From assembly GCA_000336895.1 (NCBI GenBank), contig AOLX01000021.1, positions 27,608 through 91,607 of the forward strand: 64,000 nt of DNA, written 5' to 3'. Shown here one piece after another: positions 25,348-33,634 of the stretch (positions are counted from its first letter, which is position 1; each line of letters begins with the position of its first letter). The notes beneath the pieces were generated by a model. The model was not told the DNA's origin. It did not search any database and was given only the letters and a program-made list of their open reading frames with translations. The position numbers were made by a program, and so were the translations under genes. Origin of the DNA: Haloarcula argentinensis DSM 12282 (lineage in GTDB: Archaea; Halobacteriota; Halobacteria; Halobacteriales; Haloarculaceae).

Positions 25348-26361
25348 ATGGTCAGGTCGGACTTCATCATGGAGATACGGCGCTACATTGTCAATCCCGG
25401 GGAGCGCCGGCTGCGGGCGCCGTGGCGAGTCACGCTCTGGGTATTTCTTGCCGGGTTCGGCCTCGTCCTCCTCTCGGGGGTGATCGCAGTGACATCGTCG
25501 GTAGTGCGCATGACGCCGACGGTCGCTGTCGTGCGCCAGATCGCGATTTTTGCTGCCGGAACCGTCGTCGCCGTCGGGATCGGCTATCTGCTCGATCGGC
25601 GGACGCTCCCGGATTACGGACTGGGATTCGACCGCCAGTGGTGGCGCGACGCGGCTTTCGGCCTCGTGCTCGGGGTGGGGCTTCCCACGCTCGTCCTGCT
25701 CGTCGAGATGGCCGTCGGCTTCATCGAGGTCAGCGTCGCCCTCGCAACTATCGATAGCGGGCCGCTCCCGCTGACCGCGTTCGGACCGCCGGTCGCCGTC
25801 CTCCTTCTGGGAGCGTTCTTCCTCGTCCAGGCAACTACCGAGGAGGTACTCGTCCGTGGATACCTCCTGACAAACACGGCTGAGGGGCTCGCCGGGTGGG
25901 TCGGCAAGCGGGGCGCAATCATCGCCGCAACGGGGCTGACGGGCGCACTGTTCGGCGTCCTCCACTGGACGAACCCCAGCGCGTCGCTGCTCAGCGTGAC
26001 CAACATCACCCTTTATGGGCTCCTGCTCGGTGCGTGTTACGTCCTGACCGGGCGACTCGGGGTCGCCAGCGGTTTCCACGTCGCCTGGAACTACACGCTG
26101 GCACTGCTTGGCTTCCCCGTCAGCGGCCTCCGGATGGGTGTCGCCTTGCTCTCTACTGATGCGACTGGTCCCACAGTAGTGACCGGCGGCGAGTTCGGCC
26201 CCGAAGGAGGACTCGTCGCCCTTCCGCTGCTCGCCGTCGGCGGAGCCGCGCTGTACTGGTGGGTCCGCCGCGAGTACGGCGCAGTGGCACTGCTGGAGGA
26301 CATCGCCATCCCCGACCTCCGCGTCCGGACGCGGTCCGACACCACAAACCAAGACGGCTAA
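25348..26361 (+). CDS. CPBP-family intramembrane metalloprotease 1
   Basis: A 337-aa polytopic membrane protein with about eight hydrophobic segments. The CPBP (CAAX protease/bacteriocin-processing) motifs are present: TTEEVLVRGYLL (EExxxR), ALFGVLHW (FxxxH) and a final HVAWNY. Homologues are Rce1-like glutamic/metallo proteases that act within the membrane; substrates in haloarchaea are unknown. A TATA-like CAGTTAAGA 26 bp upstream supports the ATG at 25348 over an internal ATG at 25369. A second, diverged member is encoded at 38055. It is followed directly by an aldo/keto reductase. Confidence 0.88.
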   Translation: MVRSDFIMEIRRYIVNPGERRLRAPWRVTLWVFLAGFGLVLLSGVIAVTSSVVRMTPTVAVVRQIAIFAAGTVVAVGIGYLLDRRTLPDYGLGFDRQWWRDAAFGLVLGVGLPTLVLLVEMAVGFIEVSVALATIDSGPLPLTAFGPPVAVLLLGAFFLVQATTEEVLVRGYLLTNTAEGLAGWVGKRGAIIAATGLTGALFGVLHWTNPSASLLSVTNITLYGLLLGACYVLTGRLGVASGFHVAWNYTLALLGFPVSGLRMGVALLSTDATGPTVVTGGEFGPEGGLVALPLLAVGGAALYWWVRREYGAVALLEDIAIPDLRVRTRSDTTNQDG

Positions 26362-26385
26362 GTGGACAGCGCCGCTAAATCGGGT

Positions 26386-27438
26386 ATGGAATACGCGACA
26401 CTCGGAAACTCCGGCGTCGAGGTCTCGGAAGTCGGATTCGGTGCCTGGGTCGTCGGCACGGACTGGTGGGGCGACCGTACTCACGACGATGCTATCGACA
26501 TGGTCCAGCACGCGCTCGACCAGGACGTGACGTTCTTCGACACCGGCGACGTGTACGGCCACGGCGACAGCGAGGAGATCATCGGCGAGGCGCTAGCGGA
26601 ACACCGCGACGAAGTTACCGTCTCGACGAAAATCGGCTACGACTTCTACAACAACCCACAGGCCGGCCACGGCGAACTCCCGAAGAAAATCACGCCCGAG
26701 TGGGTCCACACCGCCTTCGACCGCTCACTCGACCGTCTCGGCATGGACCACGTCGAACTCCTGATGCTCCACAACGCCAACGTCGACGAGGTCGATGAGG
26801 ACGTGTTGGAAGCGCTCGATGAACTCCGCGAAGAGGGGAAAGTCGACGCCATCGGCTGGGCGCTCGGCCCGTCGATCGGCTGGCTCGCTGAGGGCGACGC
26901 CGCGGTCGCAAACGAGTTCGACGCACTCCAGACCGTCTTCAACCTCTTCGAACAGACTCCCGGCCAGCACTTCATCGACACCATCCGCGAGCAAAACGCC
27001 GATACGTCGGTGCTCGCTCGCGTCCCACATTCTTCGGGCCTGCTGAACGAGCAGGTGACGCCGGAAACGGAACTCGGTAAAGGCGACCACCGCTCGCACC
27101 GACCGACCGAGTGGTACGAGACCGGCTGGGAGAAGGTCGAAGAAATCCGGTTCTTAGAGCGTGACGGAGCACGAACGATGGGCCAGGCCGCCATCCAGTG
27201 GCTCCTCTACAACGACGAGGTGGCGTCGGTCACTCCGACGTTCCGGACGAACGCCGATATCGACGAGTGGGGCGGCGCACCCGACACGCCGCCGCTCAGC
27301 GACGAGGAGTACGGCCGCGTGCAGGAACTGTACCGGGACAACTTCGGTATCGACCGCGACGACGGAATGGACGCCCTGCGCTCGTCGGTCGGCGGTGCGG
27401 ACCTCGAAGACACCGGGATGAAATCTGCTGGGGACTGA
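26386..27438 (+). CDS. Aldo/keto reductase (AKR11/13-like)
   Basis: A 350-aa aldo/keto reductase with the classic N-terminus MEYATLGNSGVEVSEVGFG. The tetrad can be read as Asp in FFDTGDVYG with Tyr in DVYG, Lys in STKIGY, and a His in LLMLHNANV. Its C-terminal part has TMGQAAIQWLLYND and SVTPTFRTNADIDEW, typical of the NADP-binding region. The substrate is unknown. A TATA-like GGCTAAGTGG lies about 26 bp upstream, overlapping the end of the protease gene, so it may have its own promoter. Confidence 0.88.
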   Translation: MEYATLGNSGVEVSEVGFGAWVVGTDWWGDRTHDDAIDMVQHALDQDVTFFDTGDVYGHGDSEEIIGEALAEHRDEVTVSTKIGYDFYNNPQAGHGELPKKITPEWVHTAFDRSLDRLGMDHVELLMLHNANVDEVDEDVLEALDELREEGKVDAIGWALGPSIGWLAEGDAAVANEFDALQTVFNLFEQTPGQHFIDTIREQNADTSVLARVPHSSGLLNEQVTPETELGKGDHRSHRPTEWYETGWEKVEEIRFLERDGARTMGQAAIQWLLYNDEVASVTPTFRTNADIDEWGGAPDTPPLSDEEYGRVQELYRDNFGIDRDDGMDALRSSVGGADLEDTGMKSAGD

Positions 27439-27860
27439 CAGCGAGGCGTTGGAGCGCCGACGCACAGACCAAGCAGGCGACTGATTCTACCGCTACTCAC
27501 CTGCTTTTCGTACCGTCCGAACAACGACGGTTTGGCACTGAAATCTCCAGTCGACAGTTTACCCCCGAAGGACACCGACAACCAGACAGCCGTCTGTCGG
27601 TTCTCGGCTGCCACCCCCTTGTTTCAACAGGAGATGTCCCGCCGTCTTGCGATTGGGGTGGCGGAGTTTCACATTCACCACGGTGCGTCTGACGAGCGCA
27701 AGACGCCAGACGGGAGCCGGTTCGAGATGAAACGAAGGGGTTCGAGGTGCGGGAGCAGTCCACATACCAGTCCCAACAGAAGCTGTAGCAGGTGTCAAAA
27801 CTGTCGGAGAAAGCGGTCTGTAATCGAGCGGGACGGCTAGCCGCTACTGCTAGAGCCCGA
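27439..27860. other. Intergenic region between convergent genes with ORB-like inverted repeat
   Basis: These 422 bp lie between the aldo/keto reductase and radA stops. No supported coding region is present. The notable content is an imperfect inverted repeat at 27611-27744 (separate entry). The stretches 27439-27610 and 27745-27860 show nothing recognisable. Confidence 0.5.
27611..27744. repeat. Imperfect inverted repeat with origin-recognition-box-like ends
   Basis: The left end, read on the minus strand (27611-27633), contains TGTTGAAACAAGGGGGTGG; the right end, on the plus strand (27719-27744), contains GATGAAACGAAGGGGTTCG. Both follow the haloarchaeal ORB pattern I remember: a GAAAC core then an A-rich step and a G-string. 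The G-strings point outward. Inside lie further inverted arms, CGTCTTGCG (27643-27651) with CGCAAGACG (27697-27705), and TCCCG (27637-27641) with CGGGA (27711-27715). The central loop is about 45 bp and not AT-rich. No orc1/cdc6 gene is adjacent; one lies 33 kb away. Confidence 0.55.
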
Positions 27861-28910
27861 CTACTCGTTCAGCAGGCCGTCTTCTTCGACACGCATGACA
27901 CCCTCGCCGTCCGGGAGGTTCGGCGCGTCGACGAGCTTGACGATACGCTTGTTCCCCTTGGACTTCCGGAGGTACATCCGGAACGTGGAGGTGTGGCCGA
28001 GGATGTTGCCACCGATGGGCTGGGTCGGGTCGCCGAAGAAGGAGTCAGGGTTGGAGGCGACCTGGTTCGTGACGACGACGGCGGTGTTGTTGAGGTCGCC
28101 GACCCGCATCAGGTCGTGGAGGTGCTTGTTGAGCTTCTGCTGGCGGTCGGCGAGTTCGCCACGGCCGACGTACTCAGCTCGGAAGTGGGCGGTCAACGAG
28201 TCGACGGCGAGCAGGCGAACGGGGAACTCCTCTTCCTGGCTCTCGCTGGCGATCTCCTGTGCCTTCTCGGCCAGCAGGATCTGGTGGTTGGAGTTGAACG
28301 CCTTCGCGACGTGGATCTTCTCCAGCACGGAGGCGACGAGGTCATCAAGCAGATCCTCGTCAGTTGGATCTGCATCGGCCTCCTCCTCGACGATGCCGTG
28401 GAGGACCATCGTGTCCGCCAGTACCTCGTCGTCGAGACCCTTGACCATCTGTTCGATACGCTCGGGTCGGAACGTATCCTCTGAGTCGACGAAGATAGCG
28501 CTGCCTTCCAGCCCGCCGTGTTCGGCCGGCAACTGGACGTTGACCGAGAGCTGGTGCGTTACCTGAGACTTCCCGGCCCCGAACTCACCGTACACCTCGG
28601 TGATGGACTGGGTTTCGACGCCGCCGCCGAGTAGGTCGTCGACCTCGTCGACGCCCCAGGAGAGCTTCCCGATCTGCTCACGACGTTCGAGCACCGTCGA
28701 CCCGGTTTCGAAACCACCGATGTCAGCCGCTTCGCGGGCGGCCTGGATGATGTCTGCCGCCGACGACTCGCCGATGTCGGCCGTGTTCGACAGTTCACCG
28801 GGAGAGGCGACCGCAATTCCCTGGTAGGAGTCGTAGCCGTTGTCTTCGAGTTTTTCTGCTGTCGCCGGACCGACACCCGGCAGCTCTTCGAGGTCCTCAC
28901 TTGCGGACAT
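27861..28910 (-). CDS. radA: DNA repair and recombination protein RadA
   Basis: A 349-aa archaeal RecA/Rad51 recombinase that forms filaments on single-stranded DNA and drives strand exchange. The N-terminal helix-hairpin-helix domain reads [21 protein letters not shown] linker ([17 protein letters not shown]) precedes the ATPase core with Walker [11 protein letters not shown] (about 107-116), Walker [14 protein letters not shown], and the L2-region sequence [14 protein letters not shown]. The C-terminus is acidic. Translation from 28910 ([10 protein letters not shown]) is preferred to an ATG two codons upstream. No intein is present. Its 3' end faces the ORB-like repeat. Confidence 0.97.
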   Translation of the reverse strand: MSASEDLEELPGVGPATAEKLEDNGYDSYQGIAVASPGELSNTADIGESSAADIIQAAREAADIGGFETGSTVLERREQIGKLSWGVDEVDDLLGGGVETQSITEVYGEFGAGKSQVTHQLSVNVQLPAEHGGLEGSAIFVDSEDTFRPERIEQMVKGLDDEVLADTMVLHGIVEEEADADPTDEDLLDDLVASVLEKIHVAKAFNSNHQILLAEKAQEIASESQEEEFPVRLLAVDSLTAHFRAEYVGRGELADRQQKLNKHLHDLMRVGDLNNTAVVVTNQVASNPDSFFGDPTQPIGGNILGHTSTFRMYLRKSKGNKRIVKLVDAPNLPDGEGVMRVEEDGLLNE

Positions 28911-29051
28911 GAACATGCCTTGTGCGTCCGGGGGTATAAAGCCTCGTTAACACCAGAGTGAAAGTGAAAGTGTGTGACGGGAGCGGGATGCTTCGATATG
29001 GAATCGGGAGTTTTAGGTGGGAAGGAGGGTCGATGGGCGGTGGAAACGGAT

Positions 29052-29429
29052 TCAGGCCGGACCCGCTCGACCGAAAGCGAGGAGCAACAGCGTCCACAGC
29101 AGAAAGAGCCCAGTCAGCACCGTCTCGGACACCGGTAGTATCCCCTCGCCGAACGCGCCGACGAGGAGGAGAGTAATGGCAGCTGTGCCGGAAATCGGTC
29201 TGGTACGGATCGAGCGCCAGAGCAGCCACAGCGACCACCGAAGGCCGTCAAGTTGTGAGAGAATGCGTGTGGGAAATGAGCGACGTGCGTCCGGGTTCTC
29301 AGCAAGCTCGAACGTGCCGAGGTCCTCGCGAGCAGTCACTACCTCGCCGGTGTGGACCCGACGGCCAGCCGCATCGCCGACTAACAGTAGCGTCGCAGAA
29401 TCATCGTCCGTACCGACGACGCGGTAGAC
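29052..29429 (-). CDS. Membrane protein frame after pspAB, 5' end unresolved
   Basis: About 125 coding residues are convincing: VYRVVGTDDDSATLLLVGD, HTGEVVTAREDLGTFELAEN, then two hydrophobic helices (ITLLLVGAFGEGILPV and VLTGLFLLWTLLLLAFG). No ATG, GTG or TTG occurs in frame between the end of pspAB and this region; the first in-frame candidate is a GTG at 29339, which would cut off the conserved-looking N-terminus. A GTG at 29512 overlapping the pspAB stop is in another frame, one base off. A frameshift (natural, programmed or a sequence error) or an unusual start would reconcile this. It follows pspAB on the same strand, so a role in the same membrane-stress unit is plausible. Confidence 0.55.
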   Translation of the reverse strand, partial: VYRVVGTDDDSATLLLVGDAAGRRVHTGEVVTAREDLGTFELAENPDARRSFPTRILSQLDGLRWSLWLLWRSIRTRPISGTAAITLLLVGAFGEGILPVSETVLTGLFLLWTLLLLAFGRAGPA

Positions 29430-29508
29430 ACCGGCGGGAGCGCGGCTGTCACGGCCGGCCTGGGTCGGCCGGCCGTGAACGCCGGGACCGACGCCGCCGT
29501 CAGTCGTG

Positions 29509-30126
29509 TCACTCCCAGGGGTGGTAGCCGGGACGATCCGGCCACAGCGGATACCAGTACTCCTTGTCGTCCTCGACGGTGATTTCGTCGCTGAGGTTAC
29601 TGTCCAGTTTGAACTCTGCGGAGGTGTTGCGCTCGTGGCTGTCGTGTGGGTCCGGCGCGAACGGGTAGTACGCGCCCCGGCGGAAGGAGTACACCCAGTA
29701 GACGGTCTGGTCGCTGCGCGCGTCCTCGAACGAGAACAGCGCCGCGAGCAGGCGCGAGCCGTAGCGCCGTTCGACGAGCGTGTCCGCCGCAAAGTGGATC
29801 GACGTGAGCAGGTCCTCGAAGTCGTTATCGTGGAGTACGACCCACTGGTAGCCGTGGTCGTCGGTCTCGAAGGTCGCCCGTGTCCCCGTCTCGACCATCC
29901 CCGCGTCGAGGATAGATTCGACCTCGTCGATAGCGTCCTGAAAGTCCGTACTGTCGACATCGGCGAAACACAGCGCCGCCTCGCCGGTCGGTTCGTACCC
30001 CAGATCGGCCTCCATCGTGATGTAGGCGGTACTCATCCCGAACAGATCGTCGGGGTCGGCGTCCCGCGTCGCGTCGGCCTCGGCTTTCACCCCGAGAACG
30101 CTCTTGAGTCCGTCGAGCAATCCCAT
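29509..30126 (-). CDS. pspAB: PspA-associated protein PspAB
   Basis: A 205-aa soluble protein, starting MGLLDGLKSVLGVKAEADAT and containing YITMEADLGYEPTGEAALCF and RYGSRLLAALFSF. This is the haloarchaeal/actinobacterial protein found next to htpX and annotated PspAB (PspA-associated). It ends with an aromatic-rich tail (WYPLWPDRPGYHPWE). The gene lies downstream of htpX on the same strand with 382 bp between them; that gap holds a structured repeat. The likely role, inferred from the neighbour, is membrane stress response or HtpX regulation. The ATG at 30126 is the only reasonable start; upstream frame is not protein-like. Confidence 0.85.
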   Translation of the reverse strand: MGLLDGLKSVLGVKAEADATRDADPDDLFGMSTAYITMEADLGYEPTGEAALCFADVDSTDFQDAIDEVESILDAGMVETGTRATFETDDHGYQWVVLHDNDFEDLLTSIHFAADTLVERRYGSRLLAALFSFEDARSDQTVYWVYSFRRGAYYPFAPDPHDSHERNTSAEFKLDSNLSDEITVEDDKEYWYPLWPDRPGYHPWE

Positions 30127-30508
30127 ATGTGAACCCCTACGGGCCGGAGACCAAGGTGGTTTGCGTCTCGGCCAGTGGGTGAATCGAATGGTGTATGTGG
30201 GATATTCAACAGCCAGACAGCCGCCCCTTTCAGTCCCGCCTGTAGCTGATTGAGCAGCCGAATCGGGTGGGACTGAAAGGGGCGAAACGCTGGGCGATCG
30301 AGAGGAAGCAAGCACTGGAGCGAATGAAATGAGCGAAGTCGTTCGAAAGACGCTGCGCGTCTTTCGTGATGACGAGAGGCCTCCGGTCTCTCGAACCACG
30401 CGCAGCGAGTCGCAGGAGCCCAGCGTTTCGGGGCTTTCTGGCTCTGTATAGCTGTCACTGCGGGACTCCGTACTACTCTATAGACGACAGTTGGAGAATC
30501 AGCCGATG
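30127..30508. other. Spacer between htpX and pspAB
   Basis: 382 bp without a gene. Most of it (30222-30440) is a multi-hairpin element described separately. The flanks 30127-30221 and 30441-30508 show no obvious gene. Confidence 0.5.
30222..30440. repeat. Structured multi-hairpin element (candidate ncRNA or miniature mobile element)
   Basis: Several nested inverted repeats are seen. Arm 1, 30222-30240, pairs with 30267-30284: 16 consecutive complementary bases around the core GGGACTGAAAGGGGCG. A 13-bp closing stem joins CGAAACGCTGGGC (30283-30295) with GCCCAGCGTTTCG (30418-30430), extended by GAAAG/CTTTC across a GGG/GGG internal loop. Inside are two hairpins: CGAAAGACGC (30344-30353) with GCGTCTTTCG (30357-30366), and CGAGAGGCC (30373-30381) with GGTCTCTCG (30385-30393, one G-U pair). 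GAGCGAA is repeated at 30319 and 30331. Arm 1 and the closing stem compete for the same bases, so two alternative folds are possible. Confidence 0.6.
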
Positions 30509-31381
30509 CTAGCGGCCTTCGAGTTCGCGTTCGAGGTCCTGGAGGCGGTCGATGCGCTTCTCGGTCGAGGGGTGAGTACTGGCCAGACGGCCGATCCACC
30601 CGACGTTAATCGGGATGATGAAGAACGCGTTCATCTCAGCCTGGTCGCGCATATCCTCCTTGGGGACCTTGTCCATCCGACCGTCGATTTTCATCAGTGC
30701 GTTCGCGAGGGCGGCGGGCTTGCCGGTAATCATCGCGCCGCCGCGGTCGGCGGCGTACTCGCGGTAGCGGCTGAGCGTCCGGATCAGGAGGAACGAGATG
30801 ACCCAGACGACCAGCGAGATGAGGATGGCGACGATGACGGGCACCTGCTGGCCGCCGCGTTCGCGGCCGCCGCTGAACAGCCAGCCCCACCGGACGATGA
30901 GGAAGGCGATCGTCGAGAGGAACGATGCGATAGTCATCACCATCACGTCGCGGTTCTTGATGTGGGCCAGTTCGTGGGCGATGACGCCTTCCAGTTCGTC
31001 CTGCTCCAGCGTGTCCATGATGCCGGTCGTCACGCAGACGGCCGAACTGTCTTTCGACCGGCCGGTGGCGAAGGCGTTGGGCACCCGAGAGTCAGCGACA
31101 GCGACCTTCGGCTTCGGGAGGTCGGCCTGCTGGGCCAGGCGGTCGACGGTCCGGTGGAGTTCCGGATACTCCTCCGGTTCGACTGTCCGGGCCCCCATCG
31201 AGTACAGGGCGAGCTTGTCGCTGAAGAAGAACTGCGCACCGAGGAACAGCGCCATGACGGCGATGTAACCGACGGCGTTAATCTCCACAAGCACTCCGAT
31301 AAAGACGATATATAGCGCGAACAGCAGGAACATCGTCAGGGCCATCCGGCCGCGGAGCCCCCAGTCTGTTTGCCACTCCAT
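30509..31381 (-). CDS. htpX: Membrane zinc metalloprotease HtpX
   Basis: A 290-aa M48-family protease that degrades damaged membrane proteins. Two N-terminal transmembrane helices (about residues 13-33 and 36-54) are followed by the zinc site HELAH (His136-Glu137-His140) and the distal Glu in YREYAADRGGAM. Two more hydrophobic segments (about 148-165 and 175-200) complete the topology, with the active site facing the cytosol. RTVEPEEYPELHRTVDRLAQQADLPKPK is family-typical, here shown in part: VEPEEYPELHRTVDRL. It is upstream of pspAB, the standard haloarchaeal pairing. Confidence 0.95.
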   Translation of the reverse strand: MEWQTDWGLRGRMALTMFLLFALYIVFIGVLVEINAVGYIAVMALFLGAQFFFSDKLALYSMGARTVEPEEYPELHRTVDRLAQQADLPKPKVAVADSRVPNAFATGRSKDSSAVCVTTGIMDTLEQDELEGVIAHELAHIKNRDVMVMTIASFLSTIAFLIVRWGWLFSGGRERGGQQVPVIVAILISLVVWVISFLLIRTLSRYREYAADRGGAMITGKPAALANALMKIDGRMDKVPKEDMRDQAEMNAFFIIPINVGWIGRLASTHPSTEKRIDRLQDLERELEGR

Positions 31382-31480
31382 ACTTATTGGTAGACGGTCG
31401 ACACTCTAAAACCTCGCTATCGTGGGAAAGCGCCACACGGCAGAGCCAGAGGAGCCGTCAACAGGACAGCTGTCCACACG

Positions 31481-31490
31481 CATTTACTCT
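31481..31490 (+). promoter_or_regulatory. TATA-like promoter of the epimerase gene
   Basis: CATTTACTCT is centred about 26 bp before the ATG at 31510, supporting that start and a leaderless mRNA. Confidence 0.45.
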
Positions 31491-31509
31491 CCGGACAACA
31501 ATCGGGTAC

Positions 31510-32403
31510 ATGACCGACACAATCGTCGTCACTGGCGGGCGCGGACGCTCCGGCCGCTGGATCTGTGACCACCTCGCCGGCGAGTACAACGTCGTCTGCG
31601 TGGACCTGGACCATCCCGGCTGGGAAATTCCAACGCGGGAGCACATTGATTTCAAGGCTGTCGACGTGACCGATGGGGTCGAGATCCGGGATCTGTTCAG
31701 CGAGGTCGACCCGGACGCCGTCGTCCACTGGGCCGCGTTGCCAGCGCCAGAGCGACACGCGGGCACGCGAGTGTTCGACACCAACATTTCGGCGACGTAC
31801 AACGTCATCGACGCCGCGGGTCGTGCCGGTGCCGACGTCGTCTGGGCGTCCTCCGAGAGTGCCTACGGGCTGGCCTTCGCCGATGAGACGCCGCTTCCAG
31901 CGTATCTCCCCATGGACGAGTCTCATCCGACCGCGCCGGAGGACCCGTACGGCACGTCGAAGGTCGCCGGCGAAGAAGTGGCGAAGATGGTCGTCAGGCG
32001 TGACGGCGTCGATGTAGCGTCGATACGCCCGTCGTGGATTCAGTACCCCGGCGAGTACAACTGCCGGGACGTGGCCACGGGCGACCTCGCCGACGGCACC
32101 GGTAACTGCTGGTCCTACGTCGACGTGCGCGACGTGGCGACAGCGGTTGCAGCGGCGCTCGATGCCGACATCGGCGGGCACGAAGCATTCAACGTCGCCG
32201 CCGCCGAGAACTACGTCGGCCAGCCAACAGCCGACCTCGTAGAAGAGCAGTGGGGCGAGCGTCCTGCAGAGTGTAAGCTGGACGGCGACCAGTCGGCGCT
32301 CTCGACCGCGAAAGCACAGGGGCTGTTGGACTGGGAGCCCGAACACGATTGGCGTGAGGCCGTCGACGCTGACGTTACAGCACCGACACTCACGGGTGAG
32401 TAA
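31510..32403 (+). CDS. NAD-dependent epimerase/dehydratase (extended SDR)
   Basis: A 297-aa extended short-chain dehydrogenase. The N-terminal NAD-binding motif is TGGRGRSGRWI (a variant of TGxxGxxG). The active site has the Ser in VVWASSESAYGL and the YxxxK in PYGTSKVAGEE. HWAALPAPE and YVDVRDVATAV are typical of sugar-nucleotide or uronate dehydrogenases; the sequence is most like haloarchaeal uronate-dehydrogenase-type proteins, but the substrate is not settled. The TATA-like box supports the ATG at 31510. It is separated from the other SDR genes of the window. Confidence 0.85.
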   Translation: MTDTIVVTGGRGRSGRWICDHLAGEYNVVCVDLDHPGWEIPTREHIDFKAVDVTDGVEIRDLFSEVDPDAVVHWAALPAPERHAGTRVFDTNISATYNVIDAAGRAGADVVWASSESAYGLAFADETPLPAYLPMDESHPTAPEDPYGTSKVAGEEVAKMVVRRDGVDVASIRPSWIQYPGEYNCRDVATGDLADGTGNCWSYVDVRDVATAVAAALDADIGGHEAFNVAAAENYVGQPTADLVEEQWGERPAECKLDGDQSALSTAKAQGLLDWEPEHDWREAVDADVTAPTLTGE

Positions 32404-32488
32404 TCGAGGGCAGTACCGAGCCTGTGGCGGAGTCCCGCCGCGGTGGCGGAACACACGGCTTAAACGGTTCAGTACAGTAGGACCGGTA

Positions 32489-33634
32489 ATGAGCCGGTCG
32501 GGAGAGTTCTGTCCACGCTGCGGTGACGAAATACCGGAGGGCACTGACGAGCGCCCGGAGCTTGCGGGTGCTGGCGGCCAGCGCAACTCCGAGCATGTCC
32601 TCTGTGACGCCTGCTACTTCGAGGAGTTCGACCTGGTGGACGCACCCGACACCATCCAGGTACGGGTCTGTTCGCGGTGTGGCGCGGTCCACAAGGGGAA
32701 CCGCTGGGTCGACATCGGCGCGGAGGACTACACGGACATCGCCGTCGAGCAGGTCAGCGAGGCGTTGGGTATCCACGTCGACGCCCAGTCGGTCGCCTGG
32801 CAGGTCGCCCCCGAACAGCTCGACAAGAACAACATCCGGATGCATGCGGAGTTCTCCGGCGTCATCCGCGGGACGCCGGTCACCGAGGAGGTCACCGTCC
32901 CCGTCCGGATTTCGCGGCAGACGTGCAAGCGCTGCGGGAAGATCGCCGGCGGGTCCTTCGCCAGCATCGTACAGGTGCGAGCCGACGGCCGCGATCCGAC
33001 CGACGACGAGCGCGAGCGCGCCGAGGAGATCGCGGAGGAGTACATCGCCGCTCGTGAGGAAACGGGCGACCGCAACGCATTCATTACCGAGACCAAGTCC
33101 GTCGACGACGGGCTGGACATGAAAATCTCGACGAACCAGATGGGGCTGGGCATCGCCAAGCGCATCACCGCCCAGCTCGGCGGCTCCTACTCCGACTCAC
33201 GACGCCTCATCTCCGAGGACGAGGACGGGCAGGAGCTGTACCGGATGACCTACGCCGTCCGCCTGCCCCGTTACCGCCAGGGCGAGGTGATCGATCCGGA
33301 GGACGGCGACGGGCCGGTGCTGGTCCGTTCGGTCCAGGGGAACCTCAAGGGCGTCCGTCTGGCGACCGGCGAGGACTACGAAGCCAGTTTCGAGGACGGC
33401 GAGACCCCCGACGCCCGGCGGCTGGGGTTCCGCGAGGACGCCCAGACGACGACTCTCGTCGCCGTCGAGGACGCCAATGCCGTTCAGGTGCTTGATCCCG
33501 AGACCTTCGAAAGCAAGACCGTCCCGCGACCGGACTACCTCGACACCGACACCGACGAGGTGCCGGTACTGAAGAGCCACGCCGGGTTGCACGTTCTCCC
33601 AGCCGAGGGAGACGACACAGAGACCGATGAGTGA
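32489..33634 (+). CDS. NMD3-family ribosomal large-subunit protein
   Basis: A 381-aa archaeal homologue of NMD3, which in eukaryotes escorts the 60S subunit; the archaeal role is thought to be in large-subunit maturation or anti-association. Zinc-binding Cys pairs appear in order: CPRCGDE, CDACYF, CSRCGAVHKG and CKRCGKIAGG. A later block reads KISTNQMGLGIAKRI, followed by TYAVRLPRYRQGEVID. The ATG at 32489 has a TATA-like CTTAAACG 26 bp upstream. Its stop overlaps the start of taw2 by 8 bp, so the two translation/RNA genes are coupled. Confidence 0.92.
   Translation: MSRSGEFCPRCGDEIPEGTDERPELAGAGGQRNSEHVLCDACYFEEFDLVDAPDTIQVRVCSRCGAVHKGNRWVDIGAEDYTDIAVEQVSEALGIHVDAQSVAWQVAPEQLDKNNIRMHAEFSGVIRGTPVTEEVTVPVRISRQTCKRCGKIAGGSFASIVQVRADGRDPTDDERERAEEIAEEYIAAREETGDRNAFITETKSVDDGLDMKISTNQMGLGIAKRITAQLGGSYSDSRRLISEDEDGQELYRMTYAVRLPRYRQGEVIDPEDGDGPVLVRSVQGNLKGVRLATGEDYEASFEDGETPDARRLGFREDAQTTTLVAVEDANAVQVLDPETFESKTVPRPDYLDTDTDEVPVLKSHAGLHVLPAEGDDTETDE

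Noticed and set aside
24304..26562. A 752-codon reading of the acetyltransferase with a very long N-terminus
   Set aside because: The first 451 codons are antisense to the CPBP protease; the transferase family and a good ATG at 25209 set the start.
27497..27798. Short frames in the region beyond the second aldo/keto reductase
   Set aside because: They lie across the inverted repeat, are Arg/Ser/Cys-rich, lack promoters and overlap each other on both strands.
28897..29238. A 113-codon minus-strand frame upstream of radA
   Set aside because: The translation (runs of Pro, Ser, Thr and His) is unlike haloarchaeal protein, and it overlaps the real membrane-protein frame and the radA promoter.
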